From positions 1 through 36,747 of the forward strand of contig CANHJH010000008.1 of assembly GCA_947460365.1 (NCBI GenBank): a stretch of DNA of 36,747 nt. The letters run 5' to 3'. The first letter of the stretch is position 1. Each line of letters begins with the position of its first letter. This DNA is from Sphingobacteriia bacterium. Its GTDB lineage: Bacteria > Bacteroidota > Bacteroidia > Chitinophagales > Chitinophagaceae. A program made the translations under genes and the position numbers. Below are positions 8,387-15,000 of this stretch, piece after piece. The notes under the pieces were generated by a model. The model saw only the letters and a list, made by a program, of their open reading frames with translations, searched no databases and had not been told where the DNA came from.

Positions 8387-9420
8387 TTCGCGAGTTGTCC
8401 GCAGGCTGCATCTATGTCTTTGCCTCTACTTCTTCTTAAGCGCGCATTCACTTTATTAGCAGCCAAAATATTCATAAAATTTTGTACATCTTCTTCATCC
8501 GGTTTGGTGAACTTAAAAGCATCAATGCTATTGTATTCTATGATGTTGATTAAGTCGGCCGGAATTTGTCGGAATACTTTCGTGAGTTCTTCTGCGTCTT
8601 TTGCAGAGTCATTCAAGTTTTTAAATAAAATATATTCCAGGGTTATTTCATTACCGGTTTTTTTATAAAAATAGTTCAGTGCCTCAATCAACACTTTAAT
8701 ATTGTTGGTTTCATTGATGGGCATGATCTGGTTGCGCTTCTCATCATTGGGTGCATGTAAGGAAAGCGCCAATTTAAACCGAACTTCATCATCTCCCAAC
8801 ATTTTAATTTGTTTGGCAACACCTGCGGTAGAAACGGTGATTCTTCTCGGACTCATAAATAAACCATCTACGGCAGTAATGCGCTCAATAGCTCTCATTA
8901 CGTTGCCATAGTTCATCAATGGCTCACCCATACCCATGAATACAATGTTGGTGAGTTTTTTTTCGTAAGCCTTTTCACTTTGTTGGTTGATTAAAACAAC
9001 TTGGTCTACAATTTCATCGTAAGTGAGGTTTCTCTTTCTATCCATATAGCCGGTGGCACAAAACTTACAGCTAAGGCTGCAACCTATTTGTGAAGAAACA
9101 CAGGCTGTTTTTCGTTCATCTGTAGGAATAAGCACTCCTTCTATATTATGACCGTCAAAAGTGGTAAAACGGCTTTTAATGGTTCCGTCGGTACTAAATT
9201 GGGTAGCATTTACTTTTAATGCAGGGAGAGAAAAATCAGTGGATAGTTTAGTTCTAAGGTCTTTGCTTAGGTTACTCATTGCCTCAAAACTGTGGGCATG
9301 TTTCTGCCAAATCCATTCCTGTAGCTGGTTTAAACGAAATTTCTTTTCGCCAATACTGTTAAAATAGGCTTCTAAATCGGCCCTGCTTTGGTGCCGAATA
9401 TTTGGTAAAGGGGAACTCAT
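8371..9420 (-). CDS. rlmN: dual-specificity 23S rRNA/tRNA C2-adenosine methyltransferase RlmN
   Basis: Radical-SAM methylase making m2A2503 in 23S rRNA and m2A37 in tRNAs. The CxxxCxxC cluster motif is at Cys114, Cys118 and Cys121. The two further conserved cysteines of the ping-pong mechanism appear to be Cys107 and the C-terminal Cys340 (DIDAACGQL). I chose the ATG at 9420 (MSSPLPN, 349 aa, normal length). A TTG 48 nt upstream would extend through the likely promoter. The box AATCTTTG ends only 5 nt before this ATG. The last residues are encoded by a dispersed GTCAAAA repeat. Confidence 0.95.
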   Translation of the reverse strand: MSSPLPNIRHQSRADLEAYFNSIGEKKFRLNQLQEWIWQKHAHSFEAMSNLSKDLRTKLSTDFSLPALKVNATQFSTDGTIKSRFTTFDGHNIEGVLIPTDERKTACVSSQIGCSLSCKFCATGYMDRKRNLTYDEIVDQVVLINQQSEKAYEKKLTNIVFMGMGEPLMNYGNVMRAIERITAVDGLFMSPRRITVSTAGVAKQIKMLGDDEVRFKLALSLHAPNDEKRNQIMPINETNNIKVLIEALNYFYKKTGNEITLEYILFKNLNDSAKDAEELTKVFRQIPADLINIIEYNSIDAFKFTKPDEEDVQNFMNILAANKVNARLRRSRGKDIDAACGQLANKSQN

Positions 9421-9425
9421 AACCG

Positions 9426-9433
9426 CAAAGATT
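9426..9433 (-). promoter_or_regulatory. putative -7 box for rlmN
   Basis: On the minus strand AATCTTTG differs from TAnnTTTG by one base and ends 5 nt before the rlmN ATG, implying a nearly leaderless mRNA. Confidence 0.4.
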
Positions 9434-9588
9434 GCTTTATTTTCCCATAATACGGAGGGGAATGCCAATTATTAACTATATATTACTGAAATATTAAGTA
9501 TGAACTAATCATTACCTTATTCGTTAAATAGGTAAATTACATTCAATTAAATTGCATCGAGTTATTTAAAAAAAATCAAAATACACGT

Positions 9589-9960
9589 ATGAAAAAATTA
9601 ATTCTTTTTACATTATTATGGATAGGGGGTGCTTCAGTTGTTGCAGCCCAAACGCCACAACCGGATACCGCAGTTTTAAAACAATATGTAGGCAAGTACA
9701 AATTTCCTGAGGGAAGTGTAGTAAATGAAATAGTAGTTAATATAGATATTACAGGGTTAAATATGGTGGCTTCTGTAGGCACATCTCCATTACAAAAGAA
9801 AGAGGGAGATGAGTTTGCTATCATTGAATTTCAAGGTATCGCAAGTTTTAAAAGAAATGCCGATAAAAAAGTAATTGGTGTTAGTATAAGTGCCATGGGG
9901 TATAATTTAGAAGGTACCAAAGAAGACGAACCGGTTGAAAAGAAAACAGGTACTAGGTAA
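9589..9960 (+). CDS. small secreted DUF3471-like protein
   Basis: A 123-residue protein with a clear signal peptide (MKKLILFTLLW..., cleavage near AQ at about 20-21), so periplasmic or exported. The mature part opens with LKQYVGKYKFPEG, resembling the DUF3471-type beta-barrel domain often fused to beta-lactamase-like or peptidase domains in Bacteroidota. Here it stands alone. The C-terminal tail is charged (EGTKEDEPVEKKTGTR). No enzymatic residues are apparent. The downstream 38-bp repeat with a terminator hairpin (10029-10066) probably ends its transcript. Confidence 0.75.
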   Translation: MKKLILFTLLWIGGASVVAAQTPQPDTAVLKQYVGKYKFPEGSVVNEIVVNIDITGLNMVASVGTSPLQKKEGDEFAIIEFQGIASFKRNADKKVIGVSISAMGYNLEGTKEDEPVEKKTGTR

Positions 9961-10028
9961 TGGCATGAGTTGATGTTCCTAAAAATAAGGACGTCGACAT
10001 GTTTATTAGCAAGTTCAAAAATATTTAC

Positions 10029-10066
10029 ACACGAAATCCACGCAAGTGGATTTTTTTGTTTGTGGG
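10029..10066. repeat. 38-bp direct repeat, copy 1
   Basis: Identical over 38 bp to 11862-11899. It contains a terminator-like hairpin and ends in GTTTGTGGG. The two copies bracket the toxin-antitoxin-chaperone operon. Confidence 0.95.
10034..10057 (+). terminator. intrinsic terminator within repeat copy 1
   Basis: 8-bp stem AAATCCAC/GTGGATTT with a GNRA-type GCAA loop, followed by four more T residues to 10057. It would terminate the 9589-9960 gene. Confidence 0.75.
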
Positions 10067-10208
10067 AAGAAGCGTTTTTTTAATGAACTGAAATGGAATT
10101 TAAATTTTAGGGAAGATCGATAAAGTGGGCGATTAAGAGATGTTTGCAGGCATAAAAGTTAAAGTTCTGCCTCAAAATATATAAAAAATAAACTTATAGG
10201 TTGATTTA

Positions 10209-10715
10209 ATGAAAATAGTTTCTATCTTAGCAGACAAATTATTCGCTTTTCATTATGTTGATGAGGATGAACATGAGTACAACAGATTGATGGAATTATG
10301 GACTGATGTGTCATTTTTAAAGAGTTATGCAAATAAAAACAACATAGACGATGTTACAACATTTATCAATGACATATTACAAGATGCTGAGCAGATTCAG
10401 GACTTTTTAGAAAATCTTAATCAAAACAATCAGCCCTATGAATTTTATTTTGAACCCTTAAAAACATCTGAAAGTATTAAATCGTTGGCATTTCATAAGG
10501 GGAAAATTAAGAAAAATCGACTAAGATTCTATGCCATTAAATTAGATGCGAATTGTTTTGTTATAACAGGAGGTGCAATTAAAATGAGTCAAAAAATGCA
10601 AGATCATCCTGATACAAATAATGAATTAATTAAATTGAAAAAAGCCAGAGCATATCTTAATATCAATGGAGTATTTGATGAAGATTCATTTTATGAACTA
10701 TTAATCGAACAATGA
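10209..10715 (+). CDS. RelE/HigB-like toxin of a TAC operon
   Basis: Predicted ribosome-dependent mRNA interferase. The C-terminal half (about 85-160) resembles the RelE/HigB fold: LRFYAIKLDANCFVITGGAIKM gives two strands, followed by a Lys/Arg-rich helix (NELIKLKKARAY). At 168 aa it is nearly twice the usual 90-120 aa, because of an acidic helical N-terminal region (about 1-80). The stop overlaps the next gene's start (ATGA), giving the toxin-first order typical of higBA. Catalytic residues cannot be assigned confidently from sequence alone. The family call rests on motif similarity and on the downstream XRE and SecB-like genes. Confidence 0.72.
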   Translation: MKIVSILADKLFAFHYVDEDEHEYNRLMELWTDVSFLKSYANKNNIDDVTTFINDILQDAEQIQDFLENLNQNNQPYEFYFEPLKTSESIKSLAFHKGKIKKNRLRFYAIKLDANCFVITGGAIKMSQKMQDHPDTNNELIKLKKARAYLNINGVFDEDSFYELLIEQ

Positions 10716-11176
10716 TGACAAACAAAGAAAAATTGCTAGCCTTAGTGTCTAGCGAAAAAACAAATACCTTAGAAAAGAATAAAGAACGAATAAGAAATCG
10801 TGCAATGTTGCGTGAATCGCAACAAATAGCCATTAAGGTATTAATGAAATTAGATGAATTAGGCTGGTCACAAAAAGACCTTGCCCAAAAAATGGAAGTT
10901 GCTCCACAACAAATTACAAAAATTGTAAGCGGAAAAGAGAACTTAACCATTGAAACGCAAATTAAGTTGCAGCATATTTTAAATATTCCTGTGTTGGCAA
11001 GCTATTATGAGAATAAAATGGTAAAAATTAACGAATGTATTCTGACCATTGAAAAAAGAGTGGAAAAAATATCAGCACAAACCATTCAGATTAAAGAGAA
11101 CTATCAGGCAACTAAAATCGTGAGAATAGAGCAACAAAATTATTTACAAGAATATTACCGAGCATTTGCTGTATAA
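10712..11176 (+). CDS. XRE-family HigA-like antitoxin with C-terminal extension
   Basis: DNA-binding antitoxin expected to neutralise the upstream toxin and repress the operon. A helix-turn-helix of the XRE/Cro type spans about residues 40-95 (core GWSQKDLAQKM...QQITKIVSGKENLT, 51-79). The first 35 residues are charged and helical. A C-terminal extension (about 100-154) contains a heptad-like helix and an aromatic tail (NYLQEYYRAFAV). In M. tuberculosis HigA1 a C-terminal chaperone-addiction segment is recognised by SecB(TA); this extension is the candidate counterpart. It overlaps the toxin by 4 nt and the SecB-like gene by 1 nt. Confidence 0.82.
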   Translation: MMTNKEKLLALVSSEKTNTLEKNKERIRNRAMLRESQQIAIKVLMKLDELGWSQKDLAQKMEVAPQQITKIVSGKENLTIETQIKLQHILNIPVLASYYENKMVKINECILTIEKRVEKISAQTIQIKENYQATKIVRIEQQNYLQEYYRAFAV

Positions 11177-11616
11177 TGAAAAAAGAAAACGCACAGGTAG
11201 GTTTTGAATTGCAAGGAATAAAAACTGAGCAGTTTGCAATTTTGGAGGAAAATTTTGCTCCTCAAAAAGAAACAGGGTTAGTTACTGAATTACAGTTTAA
11301 GTTAGACCAGGAAAACGAACAAATCGGCGTATTTCTTGGGTTTGAATTTATTCAAGGAAAAAAGGTTTTTCTAAAAATTAAAGTGAGTTGTCATTTTAAA
11401 ATAGAAAAAAATGCTTGGGCAACATTTATACAGCACAACAAGTTGATAGTTCCTAAAGGGTTTTTGGCACACTTAGCAATGATAACCACGGGAACAACCA
11501 GAGGTGTGTTATTTGCAAAAACAGAAGCAACGCTATTTTCAAAATTTATGGTCCCCACTTTAAATGTTGCGGAAATGATAAAAGAAGATGCTTTGTTTGA
11601 TGTGGTAATTGAATAA
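11176..11616 (+). CDS. SecB-like chaperone of a TAC operon
   Basis: A 146-residue protein with SecB-type sequence pattern. The first strand (FELQGIKTEQFAILEENF, about 10-27) aligns by eye with the SecB N-terminal signature. A four-stranded sheet follows, then a late segment (LAMITTGTTRGVLFAKTE, then FMVPTLNV) matching the end of short SecB-like proteins. There is no signal peptide, so it should be cytosolic. Its start overlaps the antitoxin stop (TAATG), so it is translated with the toxin-antitoxin pair. The inferred role is to stabilise the antitoxin rather than general Sec export. Confidence 0.72.
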   Translation: MKKENAQVGFELQGIKTEQFAILEENFAPQKETGLVTELQFKLDQENEQIGVFLGFEFIQGKKVFLKIKVSCHFKIEKNAWATFIQHNKLIVPKGFLAHLAMITTGTTRGVLFAKTEATLFSKFMVPTLNVAEMIKEDALFDVVIE

Positions 11617-11787
11617 ACATACAGCAATTCAGCACATTTTACACCTAAACTTTCACCTGCATTTATTTCAAAAAAAAATCCTAAATTTCACAACCCCCCT
11701 TATCTGTTTTTACAGTAGCGAATTTTTCATTAAAAAGAAAGCGTTGGTATATTATATAATTATTTTTTTATTTATATAAAATACGAT

Positions 11788-11795
11788 TATATTTG
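11788..11795 (+). promoter_or_regulatory. orphan -7 box TATATTTG
   Basis: Exact TAnnTTTG match with no protein gene within 200 bp downstream; an intrinsic terminator follows about 70-95 nt later. No -33 TTTG is visible at the normal spacing. Confidence 0.45.
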
Positions 11796-11799
11796 TGAA

Positions 11800-11890
11800 G
11801 ATGTGGATAACACTTTTTGATGCCGCATAGAAACCAACCCAATAATTTATAATCCGATAAAACACGAAATCCACGCAAGTGGATTTTTTT
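11800..11890 (+). ncRNA. candidate small RNA
   Basis: A promoter-like box at 11788-11795 and a hairpin plus T-run ending at 11890 would define a transcript of about 90 nt. It includes only a 9-codon ORF (MWITLFDAA, 11801-11830). No known RNA family is recognised. The boundaries are inferred from the promoter and terminator positions only. Confidence 0.3.
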
Positions 11891-11899
11891 GTTTGTGGG
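11862..11899. repeat. 38-bp direct repeat, copy 2
   Basis: Perfect copy of 10029-10066 in the same orientation, 1833 bp downstream. Flanking bases diverge quickly, although both copies are followed within about 40 nt by a similar GGAA(A)TTTAAAT motif. Confidence 0.95.
11867..11890 (+). terminator. intrinsic terminator within repeat copy 2
   Basis: Same 8-bp stem with GCAA loop and T7 tract as copy 1. It would end the candidate small RNA or read-through from the TAC operon. Confidence 0.7.
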
Positions 11900-12003
11900 G
11901 TGTTCGCATATATGGGTTGTAGGAAATTTAAATGGGGATTATATAGTTAATATAAGCGTTAGCTGAATGCTTACAAACCGAAAAACATGCAAAATATTTT
12001 GAT

Positions 12004-12011
12004 TACCTTTG
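12004..12011 (+). promoter_or_regulatory. -7 box for PIN-toxin operon
   Basis: TACCTTTG matches TAnnTTTG and lies 16 nt before the ATG at 12028. No good -33 box is seen. Confidence 0.5.
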
Positions 12012-12027
12012 TTTTGACAAAATTCTA

Positions 12028-12492
12028 ATGAAACAACGAATTTATATAGACACTTCAATAGTTGGCGGCTACTTTGACGAAGAATTCAAGGATGCGACAC
12101 TAAAACTATTTGAGCGTCTAGATAATAATGAAATTATATTTGTAGTTTCTGATTTGCTTGACCTTGAATTAATAAATGCCCCACAACAAGTTAGAGAACA
12201 TCTATTTAAGTATTCGTCGGACAAATTTCAAAGAGTTGAACTGACTGATGAATCCGTAAAACTTGCTGACACTTATATAGATGAAAAAGTAGTTGGCAAG
12301 ACTAGTTTAGAAGATTGCCGTCATATTGCTTTAGCAACTATTCACAAAGTGGACGTTTTAGCAAGTTGGAATTTTAAACATATCGTAAACCTTGACAGGA
12401 TAAAGGGCTATAATTCTGTGAATTTGCGACTTGGATATTCAATGATTGAAATTAGAAGCCCTAAAGACTTAGTAAATTATGGTAACGAATAA
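12028..12492 (+). CDS. PIN-domain toxin (VapC-like)
   Basis: Predicted Mg-dependent ribonuclease. The PIN fold is supported by IYIDTSIVGGYF (Asp8), an acidic residue in DLLDLELINAP (Glu47) and SLEDCRHIALA (Asp96). The fourth position, SWNFKHI, offers Asn115 rather than Asp, as in several PIN toxins of this subgroup. Length (154 aa) is normal. The last 14 nt overlap a 53-codon ORF that looks like the cognate antitoxin, so this is toxin-first order, opposite to classical vapBC. It has its own -7 box. Confidence 0.8.
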   Translation: MKQRIYIDTSIVGGYFDEEFKDATLKLFERLDNNEIIFVVSDLLDLELINAPQQVREHLFKYSSDKFQRVELTDESVKLADTYIDEKVVGKTSLEDCRHIALATIHKVDVLASWNFKHIVNLDRIKGYNSVNLRLGYSMIEIRSPKDLVNYGNE

Positions 12493-12640
12493 AAAAGACA
12501 AACAGTTTGACGCTGTTAAAATGATGAGAGAGATCAGAGAAAAAATTAGTGCTGATACTCAAAACATGACATTCGAAGAGTTAAAAGTATATATCAAGAA
12601 AAAATTGGCAGACAATAACTCAAAACTTGTTGGCCAATAA
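12479..12640 (+). CDS. small VapB-like antitoxin partner
   Basis: A 53-residue ORF starting inside the PIN gene (ATG at 12479) and ending TAA at 12640. The product reads MVTNKKDKQFDAVKMMREIR, then a helical segment with MTFEELKVYIKKKLADN. The FDAVKMMREIR...MTFEEL pattern resembles short antitoxins found after PIN toxins in Bacteroidota and cyanobacteria. No DNA-binding fold is obvious in so short a chain. The call rests on overlap, order and this pattern. Confidence 0.65.
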   Translation: MVTNKKDKQFDAVKMMREIREKISADTQNMTFEELKVYIKKKLADNNSKLVGQ

Positions 12641-13007
12641 CAATTATGGAAGAAGGCTCTTATGTTAACATACTTCTCATTGTTCAGCGTACTTCATAAG
12701 TTTTAAAATGCTTTTGATTAGGTTTATTAATTTGTCGGGGAATGATTAAAATTTTTATTAAACGTATGTTTTTAATGCACTTTAATACACCATCCAAATT
12801 TTGCTATTTAGCACAATTTATCCCAAAACAATCGGAGCTACTAATGACGTCTTAGTAATATACCTAATTCATTACTTCTAAAAATGAAATGTGCTGTTAG
12901 GATTTTATTTTTCAATTCTTTTGATTATTTTGTGATGTAAATTAATTCGTCATATTGATAAGTTTCAAATGTTTCAAGCAATTACAATAAATTAAAAAAT
13001 ATAAACT
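12641..13007. other. AT-rich gene-free stretch with inverted repeats
   Basis: No coding frame is supported. Two inverted repeats stand out. One has 11-bp arms with one mismatch, 12796-12806 and 12809-12819, separated by 2 bp. The other is TACTAA (12839-12844) / TTAGTA (12852-12857) around TGACGTC. Neither has a T-tract on the plus strand. No clear promoter for the following pseudogene is visible. Confidence 0.5.
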
Positions 13008-13565
13008 ATGTTAATCCTGAAAAAAATCTCTTCATTTCAGTAACAGCATTCATTTGTAATATCGGTTTAGGTCAAATTGATCATAGAGTCGCGAATTGGA
13101 AAGTAGGTAGTGAGAAAATTATATATGGCAACAAAGTTTTAAGAATTGAGGAAAAGAATAAACTTCACGCTGTTACTAATATTAGCTTTGAAACGTTTGA
13201 TCAATTGAAATTAAAATTGATCAGGATGCTGAAAAAGAAATGTGGACGACAGAGAAAAAAATGAAACTATTGAATTATATGAAAATTTTGCTACTGGGGG
13301 CTTAATACATTTTTATATAACACGGCTTACAATTGGTGCCGCAAATACCGAATGGTTTACAATAATAGTAAAAGACTCAAATGAAAAAGAAATCTTTAGA
13401 AAAGAATTGGAACCAAGTGTGCCAAATACACCTACAATGTTTGTAGATTGGTCTAATTATAAGGCAATATTTCTAGATACAAAAATACAAGAAAACTTTT
13501 TTGTATATGTAATTGACAAGTTGGGTGATGAAAACTCTAAATTTAAATTCGAAGTAATACAATAA
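13008..13565 (+). pseudogene. frameshifted small secreted-protein gene
   Basis: Three frames join into one plausible 186-residue protein if a single base is restored at each of three points: the A7 tract 13020-13026, about 13202-13207 (CAATTG), and the A7 tract 13255-13261. The restored N-terminus is a good signal peptide (KKNLFISVTAFICNIGLGQ), followed by DHRVANWKVGSEKI and then the intact C-terminal 107-codon frame (from GTG at 13242) containing TEWFTIIVKDSNEKEIFRK. Without the repairs translation stops after 11 codons. The family is unrecognised. It may be a decayed gene or an assembly with homopolymer errors. Confidence 0.65.
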
Positions 13566-13609
13566 ATACTTTATTCAACTAAATTATAATCTATTCTTGA
13601 AAACGTAAA

Positions 13610-14968
13610 ATGATTTCAAAATTAATAAATAAGTGCTATGAAAATTATTTAAATGTTGATTTATATTCAATCCACAGTGAAATGAATTCGTTTTCTAAAT
13701 ATCATTCCAAAAATGGAATAAAACTTGAAATCGATGACCTAGATCTTGAAAAAAATCCAATAGAATTCACAAATGTTACTAATGAGGAATTCAAATTAAT
13801 TACTTTTAATAATAAAAATTATTTAATTAGTAATTCAACTTGCTATCCCTGTTCAAAAGTTTTAGAAAATGCAACTGGATATAGATGGGTAGAGGTCTTA
13901 ATTATTCCTGATGGTAAAATAATAAAAAAAAATAGTAATTCATCAGTCAGATATAGCTTTTATAGACTTAAACTATTTGAATATTTAAAATCATTGGAGG
14001 ATATATTTAAATTCGATGGTATTTACTATGATACATTTTCCAATAATAATTGGTTTAGCCAATTAGAGAGAATCCAGTTTTTAGTTAGGTCAAAAGCATC
14101 GGGAGTTGAAATTATAAAAGCATTTCAAACTTTAAAATTGTTTAATCCATTTCAAATTAGTATTATTTCAATAATAGATGGATTAACAATAAATAAAAAT
14201 GAAATTCAAAATTATTTACTGAATAATAATTCTATTCCAATTGCAGTACCTTATATAACAACTCCTTCACTTAAAATTAAAATATCAGATAGTACGAATG
14301 AAATATTAGAAACTCAAGATTTTGTAATATTTGTAAATTCATTAACTGATGAAGAAGTGTCACAATTTTTTGAATTAGATTTTCTCGAAGAATCTTTAAA
14401 TTTAAAAAATATTTATCCTGAGTTTAAACTAGACATTTTAGGTATAAAAGTTTTGGAAAGGTGGTATAAATCTGGCATTAACAATAATATTTCTAAAATC
14501 TTTCAAGATAGACTTTTCGCAATAAATATTTCTGAAAAACTTATCCGTGAATACTATAAAAAACTCAAAAAAAATATCAGATCTATTGAAAATAAAATTA
14601 GAACTAATAAAGGATATAACATTGTTGGAAGTCTTTATAATGAAAGTTTACTTTTTAAATTAATACAGGAGACATTCCCTCATTACGAAATAATTTCTCA
14701 ATATAGTCCTGTTTGGTTAGGAAGGCAAAGGATAGATATATTCATTAAAGAATTAAATATTGCTATAGAGTATAATGGAAAACAACATTATGAACCTGTA
14801 ATGTATTTTGGTGGTAAAGAAGGTTATTTAAAAATTGTTCAACGTGATAATATCAAAAAGAAAAAATGCAATAAAAATGGATGCAAATTGATAGAAGTAA
14901 GATACGATGAAGATTTATATAAACTAGTTGAATGGTTAAAAAAGTATACCAATCAAATAGTCAGCTAG
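13610..14968 (+). CDS. hypothetical protein with C-terminal PD-(D/E)XK-like nuclease domain
   Basis: A 452-residue protein, strikingly AT-rich, rich in Asn, Ile and Lys, and unlike its housekeeping neighbours. The first 330 residues are unrecognised and predicted mixed alpha/beta, with two cysteines (CYPC, about 78-81). Residues 340-452 look like a Vsr/DUF559-like endonuclease: Glu345, RIDIF (Asp376), IEYNGKQHY (Glu387, Lys391), then RDNIKKKKC and KLIEVRYDED. Spacing of the acidic residues fits a PD-(D/E)XK core. No methylase, helicase or specificity subunit is adjacent. A restriction-like, defence or homing role is possible but unproven. It converges on hisS. Confidence 0.62.
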   Translation: MISKLINKCYENYLNVDLYSIHSEMNSFSKYHSKNGIKLEIDDLDLEKNPIEFTNVTNEEFKLITFNNKNYLISNSTCYPCSKVLENATGYRWVEVLIIPDGKIIKKNSNSSVRYSFYRLKLFEYLKSLEDIFKFDGIYYDTFSNNNWFSQLERIQFLVRSKASGVEIIKAFQTLKLFNPFQISIISIIDGLTINKNEIQNYLLNNNSIPIAVPYITTPSLKIKISDSTNEILETQDFVIFVNSLTDEEVSQFFELDFLEESLNLKNIYPEFKLDILGIKVLERWYKSGINNNISKIFQDRLFAINISEKLIREYYKKLKKNIRSIENKIRTNKGYNIVGSLYNESLLFKLIQETFPHYEIISQYSPVWLGRQRIDIFIKELNIAIEYNGKQHYEPVMYFGGKEGYLKIVQRDNIKKKKCNKNGCKLIEVRYDEDLYKLVEWLKKYTNQIVS

Positions 14969-15000
14969 TAATATTGGGTCTGTAATATTAACACTGGCAA

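Larger units (their letters stand above)
11617..12027. other. intergenic region between SecB-like and PIN genes
   Basis: About 410 bp without a protein gene. It holds an orphan Bacteroidota -7 box (11788-11795), a possible small RNA ending in a terminator, the second 38-bp direct repeat (11862-11899), and the PIN-gene promoter box (12004-12011). The rest is AT-rich and I see no further structure. Confidence 0.6.

Noticed and set aside
9421-9468. Longer RlmN start at the TTG at 9468
   Set aside because: It would read through the likely promoter box and exceed the usual RlmN length.
10029-11899. CRISPR array from the repeated 38-mer
   Set aside because: Only two copies, 1.8 kb apart with protein genes between; no spacers and no cas genes.
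13242-13565. Independent gene starting at the GTG at 13242
   Set aside because: The preceding frames join it into a longer signal-peptide protein after single-base repairs, so it is better read as the tail of a pseudogene.
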